A stretch of DNA of 64,000 nt, taken from positions 1 to 64,000 of the forward strand of contig JAENYD010000014.1 of the NCBI GenBank assembly GCA_016842005.1. The letters are read 5' to 3'. Source of the DNA: Clostridium thermobutyricum. GTDB taxonomy: Bacteria; Bacillota; Clostridia; Ch29. Every line of letters begins with the position of its first letter. Positions within the stretch are counted from its first letter, which is position 1. Positions 13,549-21,929 of this stretch are shown here, one piece after another. The notes beneath the pieces are model-generated. The model searched no databases. It saw only the letters and a list, made by a program, of their open reading frames with translations, and was not told where the DNA came from. The position numbers and the translations under genes are program-made.

Positions 13549-15459
13549 ATGGCTGGGATAAAGGTTTATCTCAAGGACGGGTCATTCAAGGAATATGACA
13601 GCGGTATAAGCGTGAAAGAAGTGGCGGAGGACATCAGCCGGCGGCTGGCAAAGGATGCGCTCATAGGCAGTGTTGATGGAAGGCTGGTGGGGCTGGACTA
13701 CAGGCTGAAGAAGGATTGCAGTCTGGAAATCCTGACATTTGGGGATGAAGACGGCAAGGACGCCTTCAGGCATACTTCCTCCCATATTCTCGCTCAGGCA
13801 GTGAAGAGGCTGTTTCCTGAGGTCAAGCTGGCAATAGGTCCTGCCATTCAGGACGGGTTTTACTATGACTTTGATGTGGAAAGGCCTTTTACGCCCGATG
13901 ACCTGGAGGCCCTGGAAGGGGAGATGAATAAAATCATTGCCGAGGATTATCCCCTGGAGAGAATGGAGATGGGCAGGGAAGAGGCCCTCAAGTTCTTTGA
14001 GGAAAAGGGCGAAGATTACAAAGTGGAGCTTATTGGGGACATACCCGAGGGTGATACCGTATCTCTGTACAGGCAGGGTGAGTTTGTGGACCTCTGTGCC
14101 GGTCCCCATATTCCTTCAACCGGCAGGGTCAAGGCCTTCAAGCTTCTCAGTGTGGCAGGGGCATACTGGAGGGGGGACGAGAAAAACAGGATGCTCCAGA
14201 GGATATACGGTACATCCTATGAGAAAAAGAAAGACCTGGACGAATACCTGAACCTGCTGGAAGAAGCCAAGAGAAGGGACCACAGGAAACTGGGGAAGGA
14301 GCTGGACCTTTTCAGCATCATGGAAGAAGGCCCCGGATTTCCTTTCTTCCACCCCAAGGGGATGATTATAAGGAATCTGCTGGAGGACATGTGGAGGAAA
14401 GAACACGTCAAGGCGGGTTACCAGGAGGTAAAAACCCCCATCATCCTCAATGAGGATCTGTGGCGCCGTTCCGGCCACTGGGACCATTACAAGGAGAACA
14501 TGTACTTCACTGAAATCGATGATACGGGGTATGCCGTCAAGCCTATGAACTGCCCGGGGGGAATGCTGCTTTTCAAAAGAAAGCTGCACAGCTACCGGGA
14601 CCTCCCCCAAAGGGTGGCAGAGCTGGGACTGGTTCACAGGCACGAGCTCTCAGGGGCTCTTCACGGACTGATGAGGGTAAGATGCTTTACCCAGGACGAT
14701 GCCCACATTTATATGCTGCCTTCCCAGATAAGGGATGAGGTGGTGGGGGTTATAGACCTTACAGACCACCTCTACAGCATATTCGGTTTTGACTACCACG
14801 TAGAGCTTTCCACAAGACCTGAGAACTCAATGGGTTCAGAGGAGGACTGGGAAAGGGCTACCGATGGTCTAAGGGAAGCCCTTGAGGCCAAAGGGATAGA
14901 TTACAGGGTAAACGAAGGGGACGGGGCGTTCTACGGGCCCAAGATAGATTTTCATCTGAAAGACTGTATAGGACGTACCTGGCAGTGCGGCACCATACAG
15001 CTGGATATGCAGATGCCTGAGAGGTTCGAGCTGGTATATATCGGCCAGGACGGAGAAAAGCACAGGCCGGTCATGATACACAGGACAATATTCGGCAGTA
15101 TAGAGCGGTTTATCGGCATACTGACCGAGCATTATGCAGGCGCATTTCCTGTATGGCTGGCTCCCGTCCAGGTGAAGATACTACCCATTACCGACAAGCA
15201 TAACGGTTATGCCGAAGAGATCCGCAATAAGCTGTTCAACCTGGATATCAGGGCGGAATCCGACCTGAGAAACGAAAAGGTGGGATACAAGATACGGGGG
15301 GCCCAGATGGAAAAAGTACCCTTCATGCTTATTGTGGGAGACAAGGAGATGGAAAGCGGAACCGTATCGTTGAGGTCCAGGGAGAAGGGGGACCTGGGAA
15401 CTGTCAGCCTTGATGGGTTTGTCAATAATCTCAGGGACCTGGTTGAAAACAGAAAGTAG
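13549..15459 (+). CDS. thrS: Threonyl-tRNA synthetase
   Basis: A 636-residue class II synthetase of normal length. Domains in order: TGS (2-62), the editing domain with HTSSHILAQA at about 72 and the C-A-G-P-H zinc/editing residues (DLCAGPHIPSTG), the class II catalytic core with motif 2 (RVAELGLVHRHELSGALHGLMRVR), the zinc-binding cysteine in MNCPGGM, and the C-terminal anticodon-binding domain. Start ATG follows ATGGAGGAGATTTT; the longer frame begins in the T-box terminator. It is controlled by the upstream T-box and followed by its own terminator. Confidence 0.97.
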   Translation: MAGIKVYLKDGSFKEYDSGISVKEVAEDISRRLAKDALIGSVDGRLVGLDYRLKKDCSLEILTFGDEDGKDAFRHTSSHILAQAVKRLFPEVKLAIGPAIQDGFYYDFDVERPFTPDDLEALEGEMNKIIAEDYPLERMEMGREEALKFFEEKGEDYKVELIGDIPEGDTVSLYRQGEFVDLCAGPHIPSTGRVKAFKLLSVAGAYWRGDEKNRMLQRIYGTSYEKKKDLDEYLNLLEEAKRRDHRKLGKELDLFSIMEEGPGFPFFHPKGMIIRNLLEDMWRKEHVKAGYQEVKTPIILNEDLWRRSGHWDHYKENMYFTEIDDTGYAVKPMNCPGGMLLFKRKLHSYRDLPQRVAELGLVHRHELSGALHGLMRVRCFTQDDAHIYMLPSQIRDEVVGVIDLTDHLYSIFGFDYHVELSTRPENSMGSEEDWERATDGLREALEAKGIDYRVNEGDGAFYGPKIDFHLKDCIGRTWQCGTIQLDMQMPERFELVYIGQDGEKHRPVMIHRTIFGSIERFIGILTEHYAGAFPVWLAPVQVKILPITDKHNGYAEEIRNKLFNLDIRAESDLRNEKVGYKIRGAQMEKVPFMLIVGDKEMESGTVSLRSREKGDLGTVSLDGFVNNLRDLVENRK

Positions 15460-15475
15460 GGAAATATGATAAAAT

Positions 15476-15522
15476 AAAGGCAGGTTGACCGGTCTGTTCA
15501 GACCGGCAAATCTGCCTTTTTA
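15476..15522 (+). terminator. Terminator of thrS
   Basis: Outer stem AAAGGCAG/CTGCCTTT and inner stem CCGGTC/GACCGG, followed by TTTTT. Confidence 0.85.
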
Positions 15523-15543
15523 CAGGGTAACTATATTATATAT

Positions 15544-15745
15544 GATAAGCGGTTTATCCGATGGCTACCGCCGCTAATACTCCCGTCCTGTCAGCGGCCA
15601 GGGGACACACCTGCTGAAGCTCCGGTATTCTTTTGTGGACAGGAATGTTCCCAACTAAAGATAAGCGGCGTTACGCCCATGGATAGCGGTTTCTAAGCTT
15701 CGGATGGGGTTATAAAACCCCACCTGAAGCCAGGAATCCTGTTTG
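15544..15745 (+). repeat. Structured dispersed repeat, copy A (candidate non-coding RNA)
   Basis: A roughly 200-base segment almost repeated at 63731-63947. Shared blocks include ATACTCCCGTC, TGTCAGCGG, CAGGGGACACACCTGCTGAAG, AAGATAAGCGGCG, TTCTAAGCTT and ACCCCACCTGAAGC. Possible helices: GATAA/TTATC at the 5' end, TCAG..CAGG/CCTG.CTGA, ATTCTT/AGGAAT, GGCG/CGCC and GCTTC...GGGGTT/AACCCC...GAAGC. The strand is not known; the plus orientation is used for description only. It lies between thrS and the TSUP gene and holds no convincing reading frame. The rest of 15746-15898 is AT-rich with no motif. Confidence 0.7.
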
Positions 15746-15898
15746 ATTTTGATGTGCGTGTGTCATCTGAACTCTGAAGGATAGGAAGATAATCCCGATT
15801 GAATGAAGTTTTTTCCTTTATCAGAGTTCCACAACAGGTTATAATTCTATATATTTATAATATTCGAATAATATATTTGAGTACTGGAGGATAGACAT

Positions 15899-16654
15899 AT
15901 GTCATTGTATCATGTAATTCTGATTTTATCCGTAGGGGTTGTAGCAGGATTTTTAAATACTGTTGCCGGCGGGGGGTCCCTGCTTACCATGCCCGCAATG
16001 ATATTTCTGGGTTTGCCCTCGGCGGTGGCAAACGGTACCAACAGGGTTGCCATTATGGTACAGAACCTGATAGCGGTCACCAATTTCCGCCGCAAGGGTT
16101 TTTTTGACTGGCAGCTCAGCCTGATGCTGGGCATTCCCGCCATGCTGGGGGCTGTTATAGGTTCCAGAATTGCTGTTTCTCTGTCTGACAGCATTTTCAA
16201 TAAAATCCTGGCTGTGGTGATGATTGTTGTACTGGCTATAATAATATTTGAACCCCAGAAAAGATTTATTGTCTATGAAGAAATGCTGAACAAAAATCGA
16301 AAGATAGCAGCCATGACAGTGTTTTTCTTTGTAGGCATTTACGGAGGATTAATCCAGGCTGGAATAGGGTTTATCATCATTGCTTCCCTGACGCTTATTA
16401 CGGGGATGTCCCTGGTGAGGATCAACAGCCTGAAAGTATTTATTATTGCCTTGTATACCATATCCTCCCTGACAGTGTTTATAATCAACGGAAAGGTGGA
16501 CTGGGTACTGGGGTTTGCTCTTGCTGCCGGCAATGGGCTGGGGGGTTTTTTAGGCAGCAATTTTGCCGTTAAGAAAGGAGACAAGTGGATTAAGGCTATC
16601 CTGGTGGTTGCAGTTTTGGCCATGGCGCTGAAACTGCTGGGGGTTTTCGGTTAA
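15899..16654 (+). CDS. TauE/SafE (TSUP) family membrane permease
   Basis: A 251-residue integral membrane protein with about eight hydrophobic segments arranged as two repeats, each opening with the family pattern: GFLNTVAGGGSLLTMP at about 17 and VGIYGGLIQAGIGFIIIASL at about 147. Families of this type export or import small anions such as sulfite, sulfoacetate or organic acids; the substrate here is unknown. Start ATG follows CTGGAGGATAGACAT. It stands alone between the structured repeat and a terminator. Confidence 0.85.
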   Translation: MSLYHVILILSVGVVAGFLNTVAGGGSLLTMPAMIFLGLPSAVANGTNRVAIMVQNLIAVTNFRRKGFFDWQLSLMLGIPAMLGAVIGSRIAVSLSDSIFNKILAVVMIVVLAIIIFEPQKRFIVYEEMLNKNRKIAAMTVFFFVGIYGGLIQAGIGFIIIASLTLITGMSLVRINSLKVFIIALYTISSLTVFIINGKVDWVLGFALAAGNGLGGFLGSNFAVKKGDKWIKAILVVAVLAMALKLLGVFG

Positions 16655-16747
16655 CCGGATGAACGGGGATATCCGGCGGATTGAATCAGGTTATTGATTC
16701 AGGATAAGAACTGTAAATGAAGGATATTGACGGGGAAATATTACCGG

Positions 16748-16782
16748 GAGAAACTTCTCTGATTACAGAGGTTTCTCTTTTT
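16748..16782 (+). terminator. Terminator of the TSUP gene
   Basis: GAGAAACTTCTCT and AGAGGTTTCTC form a stem with loop GATTAC, followed by TTTTTG. Confidence 0.8.
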
Positions 16783-16908
16783 GTGTTCAATGGACAGAAA
16801 ATCTCAGCTGATAGAAGTTTCACTCTATTTATTATATACTGATATACTGGAGGACAGGAGATAAGTGTATACATCTGACGGTAAAAGACAGGAGGAAAGT
16901 TACCGGTT

Positions 16909-17559
16909 ATGAACAGGATAGAGAGCATCTACAACAGGCTTTTGGAGTACTACGGACCCCAATACTGGTGGCCGGGAGATACTCCCTTTGAAGTAATTGT
17001 CGGGGCCATACTCACCCAGAATACGGCCTGGACAAATGTAGAAAAGGCCATAAACAACCTGAAGCCTTTCCTGGAACCCGGAGTACTGCATGGTATGGAA
17101 ACCGACAGGCTGGCACAACTTATCAGGCCCAGCGGTTTTTTCAACATAAAGGCCAGAAGGCTGAAAAACTTCCTGGACTGGTTTAAAAGAAAGGATTTTT
17201 GCCTGAAGGCACTGGAGGATTACAGTGTTGAAGAACTGAGGAAGGAACTCTTGAGCATTAACGGGATAGGCAGGGAAACGGCGGATTCCATTATACTGTA
17301 TGCCCTTGAAAAACCCATATTCGTTATAGATGCCTATACCAGGCGGATGTTTGAGAGGCTGGGTTTTATGGTCCCTGATGATTATGATGATGTCAGACGG
17401 ATGTTTGAGGAAAGCCTGGAAGAAGACACCCGTATATTCAATGAGTATCATGCCCTTATTGTAAGGCATTCCAAGGAATACTGTACCAGGAAGCCTTTGT
17501 GCGGGGCGTGCTTTCTGAGAGATTGCTGTCCCGCGGGAAAGAAATCTATCGAAAAATAA
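16909..17559 (+). CDS. Endonuclease III-like DNA glycosylase without the lyase lysine
   Basis: A 216-residue HhH-GPD protein. The hairpin reads INGIGRETADSII and the catalytic aspartate is in FVIDAYTRR. Endonuclease III has LPGVGRKTA with a Schiff-base lysine; here that position is Glu, so the protein should be a monofunctional base glycosylase, as in MagIII-type 3-methyladenine glycosylases. A C-terminal cysteine cluster (CTRKPLCGACFLRDCC) would bind a [4Fe-4S] cluster, with first spacing x5 where the family usually has x6. Start ATG follows GGAGGAAAG. No operon partner. Confidence 0.85.
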   Translation: MNRIESIYNRLLEYYGPQYWWPGDTPFEVIVGAILTQNTAWTNVEKAINNLKPFLEPGVLHGMETDRLAQLIRPSGFFNIKARRLKNFLDWFKRKDFCLKALEDYSVEELRKELLSINGIGRETADSIILYALEKPIFVIDAYTRRMFERLGFMVPDDYDDVRRMFEESLEEDTRIFNEYHALIVRHSKEYCTRKPLCGACFLRDCCPAGKKSIEK

Positions 17560-17620
17560 TCTGATTTTTTGCAGGGTTTTCATATAACCCATCGTCTATA
17601 TTATTGGAAGGGGGGAAGGG

Positions 17621-18172
17621 ATGAATTCGGAGGATACTTTGATAAAGCAGGCCGTTAACGGCAACGAAGCAGCTTTTGAAGAGCTTGTGGAGAAATACAA
17701 GGCTTATGTATTCGCCATTGTACTCAATTTTGTCAGTGACAGGCACCAGGCCGAAAATATTGCCCAGGAAGTCTTCCTGCAGATTTATCTCTCCCTGCCC
17801 GGGTACCGTTTTGAAGGTTTTAAGACCTGGATTGGAAGAATTGCTGTTCATAAGGCTATCGACTGGAAGAGGAAGCAGCAGCGGGTGACGGCAAATGAAC
17901 GGTTGGCCGATGTTGAGAACCTGAATGAAGCGATTGTGGACTGCAGCCTGATGCCGGAGGATGAGGTTATCGGAAAGGACCAAATGGACAGATTGCGGTT
18001 AATGTGTGATGAACTGCCGGATAAATACCGTGTGGTGGTGGAGAAGCACTATTTTCATGATAAAAGCTACCAAAAAATCGCCCGGGAAGAGGGTATAGCG
18101 GTAAAAACGGTGGAGTCCCGGCTTTACCGCGCCAGGCAGATGTTAAAGAAGCAGTGGAAGGAGGGAATATGA
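17621..18172 (+). CDS. ECF-type RNA polymerase sigma factor
   Basis: A 183-residue sigma-70 family protein with region 2 (FEELVEKYKAYVFAIVLNFVSD, AENIAQEVFLQIYLSL, KTWIGRIAVHKAIDWKR) and region 4 with its HTH (KYRVVVEKHYFHDKSYQKIAREEGIAVKTVESRLYRAR); regions 1 and 3 are absent. Next gene is an anti-sigma factor starting directly after its stop codon, so it controls a membrane or envelope response. A CGTCTA motif at 17593-17598 could be the -10 of an autoregulated promoter, without a clear -35. Ribosome binding site GGGGGAAGGG. Confidence 0.9.
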   Translation: MNSEDTLIKQAVNGNEAAFEELVEKYKAYVFAIVLNFVSDRHQAENIAQEVFLQIYLSLPGYRFEGFKTWIGRIAVHKAIDWKRKQQRVTANERLADVENLNEAIVDCSLMPEDEVIGKDQMDRLRLMCDELPDKYRVVVEKHYFHDKSYQKIAREEGIAVKTVESRLYRARQMLKKQWKEGI

Positions 18173-18655
18173 ATGACGCACTTTACAGAAGGGGAATGGG
18201 AACTGTTCAGCCAGAATGAAATTGACGGGCATAAAAGGATGGTTATGGAGGACCACCTCATGGAATGCAACCTGTGCATGAATAGGTATTTATCCTGTAT
18301 TACCGGTGAAAAAGCTGACAGTGCCGCTGAAATTCTCTCTCTCGATTTCACTGCTGCTGTTATGGGCAGGATATCCGCCGGGAATGGAAAGAAACATGGG
18401 CGTAACGACAGGAGCCGGTTTGCTTATTATGCCGCTGCAGCATGCATTACCATTGCCCTTACAGGGATGGGGGTGTTTCAGCAGATAATGGATATAATAC
18501 CGCATATGACCGAGGGGAAAATTCCTGGAGTAGAAAAGACAGAGTTCAAACTGGACGGGGTGGTCAGGTTCGGGTGGTCGGATCAGTTGATGAATAAAAC
18601 CCTGACCCTGGTGGATGCAATAAAACCTAAAGACGGAAGGGAGGCAGGACATTGA
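18173..18655 (+). CDS. Anti-sigma factor with zinc-finger motif
   Basis: 160 residues. The N-terminal ZAS motif H-x3-C-x2-C is visible (EDHLMECNLC, about residues 26-34), the pattern that binds ECF sigma factors. One membrane helix lies at about 83-103 (FAYYAAAACITIALTGMGVF), followed by an extracytoplasmic C-terminus of about 57 residues. The ATG touches the sigma stop codon (TGAATGA), so the two proteins are made together. The signal sensed is unknown. Confidence 0.85.
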   Translation: MTHFTEGEWELFSQNEIDGHKRMVMEDHLMECNLCMNRYLSCITGEKADSAAEILSLDFTAAVMGRISAGNGKKHGRNDRSRFAYYAAAACITIALTGMGVFQQIMDIIPHMTEGKIPGVEKTEFKLDGVVRFGWSDQLMNKTLTLVDAIKPKDGREAGH

Positions 18656-19488
18656 AGAAAAAGAAAAAGTTTGTAGTGTTTCTACTGTCTGTAATCCCCG
18701 GATTGAGCCATTTTTACCTGGGATTGGCCAATAGAGGCCTTATATTCCTTGGTGCGGTTGCGGCCAATATAATTGGTGTGGTGATGCTGGTCACCCTGAC
18801 CATTGACGATTTTATGGTGCTGCTTATGGGGTTACCGGTAATCTGGTTCCTGGCCCTTATTGACAGCATGATGTGGACGGACAGGATCAACCGGAGTATG
18901 GCTAAGAAGCGGGCAGAAGACGAGGGCGAAAAGATCGAACAGATTGATGATGAGAAAAAGGAGGATATGGAAAAAGATATGAATATACAGAACAAAAAGG
19001 TACTGACCTGTCTTCTATCCTTCATACCCGGAGCCGGTCACATGTATCTGGGGTATAAGAGGCAGGGGCTGGAGCTTATGACACTGTTTTTCTTCTCCTT
19101 CTTCTTTGTTGACTGGCTGAGAATCAGTTTTTTCATGTTCATTATCCCTGTCATCTGGTTCTACAGTATGTTTGACGCCCTGGACAAAGCATCGGGGGCG
19201 GTAAGGGTTAACGGCGAAGAGGACAGTTCCATTATAGATACCCTGATCTCAGAAAAACCCGGGCTGAACGCTTCCAAGCTGCTGGGATACGCATTTATCT
19301 GTGTAGGGTTGCTCCTGATTTTTGACAGGATTATATCACCGATGATTTCCTACCAGATCAGGAGTTATCTCCAGACAGGTATTGTGGCAGTCCTCTTTAT
19401 ACTTGGAGGAGTAAAACTGCTCATGGGAAACAGGGTTGAAGGGAAAGAACGGGAGGAGGCTGAGAAAAATTGCGCAGATGGAGAGTAG
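18652..19488 (+). CDS. Multi-pass membrane protein with repeated TM2-like units
   Basis: 278 residues starting at a TTG that overlaps the anti-sigma stop. It contains two copies of a TM2-like unit: VVFLLSVIPGLSHFYLGLANRG at 8-29 and LTCLLSFIPGAGHMYLGYKRQG at about 118-139, each followed by a hydrophobic hairpin and a P-x-IWF motif (LPVIWFLALID, IPVIWFYSMFD). An internal acidic-basic linker separates the units, and two further helices end the protein. Probably an inner-membrane sensor or effector regulated by the sigma factor; exact function unknown. Confidence 0.7.
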   Translation: MKKKKKFVVFLLSVIPGLSHFYLGLANRGLIFLGAVAANIIGVVMLVTLTIDDFMVLLMGLPVIWFLALIDSMMWTDRINRSMAKKRAEDEGEKIEQIDDEKKEDMEKDMNIQNKKVLTCLLSFIPGAGHMYLGYKRQGLELMTLFFFSFFFVDWLRISFFMFIIPVIWFYSMFDALDKASGAVRVNGEEDSSIIDTLISEKPGLNASKLLGYAFICVGLLLIFDRIISPMISYQIRSYLQTGIVAVLFILGGVKLLMGNRVEGKEREEAEKNCADGE

Positions 19489-20405
19489 GGACCCTGTCCC
19501 TGGGTATACTGCTGATTGTGATGGGAATTGTCATGCTGGCAGCCCAGTTCAATCAGGTAGCCATACTGGACAGACTGCTTGTCTGGTGGCCAATTTTACT
19601 GGTGCTGATGGGGGTGGAAATACTGTGGCATGTCTATTCATCCAAAGAAGAGTATCCAAAGGTCAGATATGATGTTTTCAGCATGTTCATCATATTCGTG
19701 ATTGTCATATTCAGCATAGGCATGTACGGGCTGACTTCCACCGGGATACTGGTACAGGTTTCAAGGATGGCAGGCAGCCGGGATATTACGGTGGAGATAC
19801 CCGGGCACAGGCTGACCATACCTGACGGAGTGGAGGAAATTGTCCTTAGAGTTCCAGGGCAGGATATAAGTATCGGGAGCACCGATAATAGTGAAATACT
19901 GATTTTCGGTACGGCAGATGTCTTTGCCGTTGACCGGGAGGCAGCGGAAGCCCTGGTGGAACAGGGGAAAGCTGTCACCCGCAGGGAAGGCAGTACCGTA
20001 TTTGTGGACTTTATCATTATACCCAGAGCCGAGAATTTAACAGAAGGTGCCCGGGATGTGAGATATACACTGCTGATGCCCAGGGGCAAAAAAGTCAGGA
20101 TTGAAAGCACAGGCCATTCGAACATAACCATAAACCACGGGATACTGGAGGATATATACCTGGTGGAAGGTAAAACATGGTGCAGGGTAAGTACCCAACT
20201 CACCTCTGAATCCAACATAGCGGTTGAGGCATATGTCAATTCCCCCGGTGACCTGGGAGGCAATGCGGAATGGACCATTGAGCAGGATACCGGTGAAGAC
20301 GGAAACGGCAGGAAGGACTTTGTAAAAGGAACCTTAAAGCAGGGAGGCGGGGAACATAAGCTTACAATCATAGGAAGCGTAGGTGTGATGGTAAACCGGA
20401 TATAG
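19470..20405 (+). CDS. LiaF-like membrane protein with C-terminal adhesin-type domain
   Basis: 311 residues from TTG, preceded by GGGAGGAGGC; overlaps the previous gene by 19 bases. The N-terminus has the DUF5668-like pair of helices (LSLGILLIVMGIVML, LLVWWPILLVLMGVEIL) followed by a third helix at about 67-90. The extracytoplasmic part is a beta-rich domain (EIVLRVPGQDISIGS, VRIESTGHSNITIN, HKLTIIGSVGVMVN) like the putative adhesin/LiaF C-terminal domains of envelope-stress operons. It is the last gene of the ECF operon, and an insertion sequence sits 15 bases after its stop. Confidence 0.7.
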   Translation: MRRWRVGTLSLGILLIVMGIVMLAAQFNQVAILDRLLVWWPILLVLMGVEILWHVYSSKEEYPKVRYDVFSMFIIFVIVIFSIGMYGLTSTGILVQVSRMAGSRDITVEIPGHRLTIPDGVEEIVLRVPGQDISIGSTDNSEILIFGTADVFAVDREAAEALVEQGKAVTRREGSTVFVDFIIIPRAENLTEGARDVRYTLLMPRGKKVRIESTGHSNITINHGILEDIYLVEGKTWCRVSTQLTSESNIAVEAYVNSPGDLGGNAEWTIEQDTGEDGNGRKDFVKGTLKQGGGEHKLTIIGSVGVMVNRI

Positions 20406-20420
20406 CATATCAAAAATTGA

Positions 20421-21927
20421 ATCAGCATTAAAGTCGGTATTACTATAGTTTTGCAGAAAAATGAATAACAACAATATTACCATAAAACACCGTAGTGCAA
20501 TTAGGAAGCAAAATCCATGATAGTATCTTTATCCAAATTATTTTCTTGTAGTTCCGCTTGTTGTGCGGAATTGCGAAAAACAAGTTTTCCCAAGGTATAC
20601 ATTCTCAAACAGTATCGTAACTTGGAAAAATTCAACTCTGAGGTCCAGGGGGTATCCACTGGGTCAGAGGAAATGTTTAGCCAATTGCATTTGGAATACT
20701 TTAAAAGTACAATTTTACCAATATTATAGGCTACGCCTACAGTATGCAAAAAACGTAGTACTGGTAGCAAACTGTGATGCTGATATTCTTCAAACCCAAG
20801 GTGCTGTTTAACATCCCGTATTGCTAATTCAATTGAAAATCTGGAACTGTATATCTCAACAATTTGGGCTGCTGTCAGTGATGTATCGGTGCTGATTAAT
20901 GCCATTAACTTTTCTTTAGCACTACGAAGTACGACAGTTCGAACCTTCTTAGATGACTTCAGCATCCAGAGGTCAGCCACGGCAACTTCTACATCTTGAA
21001 GCTTACCATATATTCGCACGCTAATCATCTTATGCTCAGCCAGTTCCCACAGGTCATGAACTTTTATTCTTTTACCGTATTTGCGTTTACGACCTCTTGG
21101 TTTTTGTTGTGATGGTTCCGGGTCAAGGTTTGCTACACCATTAGCTCGTAGCTTGGTAACAACATTTATCTCTTTATCAACCAATGGCTGGATAAATGGT
21201 TTATTGGCAAAATAGGCGTCTGCTACAACACGCAGCTTATGCTTCTCACTTTTTGTCCACTCATGCAGTTGAAAAACTTGAGCATGGGCTACGTCCCAGA
21301 TTTTTAATTTTTCAGCTTTACCGTTTTCATGGCATTTCCATTGGCAGTTAGCTATTTTACCTGTAATGAGCCGGAAGGAAATTAGAAAACAGATAAACCG
21401 TTTTTTGAAGAAGCCTATAATCCCAAGAACACCCCAATGGTGTCCTATAAGATATTCACCACAATCGGCGTTACCACTGTGGTTACCCCACTTTTGGATA
21501 CCAAGAACCTTCTTGGAATTTTTAGAATTTAAAGTGGTATCAAAGCAGGCTTGCACTGAGCCGTACAGTATTAGTTCTTCCGGGAAGATTTTCAGAAGTA
21601 ATTGAAACATCCTTTTCATTACTTCTGTGTAGTCCCACTGATACTCAGTTAAGAACCTGCACCAGCTAGATACATTTTTACGGAAGAAAAAGCAATGCCG
21701 GTACATGTTTCTCGTGGTTTTTCTACCAGGGACAACGAGCAAGCACCAAATGTAGTAAACAAAATAATTATATGTGGTTATGCATGTAAAGCATTCTTTT
21801 GGAAACAATAGCAATTGTATTATTTCCATAGGAATGTAGATATTCATTGCAGAATCGCTCCTTTTTTGAGATTGGCCCGATGACCTGCAATATCTATATT
21901 CCTATTTTATTGTACTTTTATGCTGGT
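20421..21927 (-). mobile_element. Intact insertion sequence, IS4 superfamily
   Basis: About 1507 bp bounded by imperfect terminal inverted repeats ATCAGCATTAAAGT (left, 20421-20434) and ACCAGCATAAAAGT (right end, read inward), 12 of 14 matching. The flanks carry the same hexamer AATTGA (20415-20420 and 21928-21933), which I read as the target-site duplication. It contains one full-length transposase gene. Identical duplications and an intact gene suggest a recent insertion. Confidence 0.8.
20501..21847 (-). CDS. DDE transposase with YREK motif
   Basis: 448 residues. The IS4-superfamily signature Y-x2-R-x3-E-x6-K is complete in YSSRFSIELAIRDVK at about 343-357; the earlier catalytic aspartates are probably in ACFDTTLN (about 103) and VVADAYFANKPF (about 210). 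A basic segment (PRGRKRKYGKRIK) may bind DNA. The start ATG lies 20 bases inside the right end of the element after GGAGCGATTCTGCA. No frameshift is visible, so the element may be active. I do not place it in a named family; a 6-bp duplication and 1.5 kb size fit more than one. Confidence 0.85.
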   Translation of the reverse strand: MNIYIPMEIIQLLLFPKECFTCITTYNYFVYYIWCLLVVPGRKTTRNMYRHCFFFRKNVSSWCRFLTEYQWDYTEVMKRMFQLLLKIFPEELILYGSVQACFDTTLNSKNSKKVLGIQKWGNHSGNADCGEYLIGHHWGVLGIIGFFKKRFICFLISFRLITGKIANCQWKCHENGKAEKLKIWDVAHAQVFQLHEWTKSEKHKLRVVADAYFANKPFIQPLVDKEINVVTKLRANGVANLDPEPSQQKPRGRKRKYGKRIKVHDLWELAEHKMISVRIYGKLQDVEVAVADLWMLKSSKKVRTVVLRSAKEKLMALISTDTSLTAAQIVEIYSSRFSIELAIRDVKQHLGFEEYQHHSLLPVLRFLHTVGVAYNIGKIVLLKYSKCNWLNISSDPVDTPWTSELNFSKLRYCLRMYTLGKLVFRNSAQQAELQENNLDKDTIMDFAS

Positions 21928-21929
21928 AA

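Noticed and set aside
13582-14109. Several long minus-strand frames within thrS, pheT and mutS2
   Set aside because: All lie opposite conserved synthetase or repair genes and show no motif or ribosome binding site.
17590-17600. CGTCTA motif as a definite ECF promoter
   Set aside because: No matching -35 was found at the expected 16-17 base spacing, so it is only mentioned under the sigma gene.
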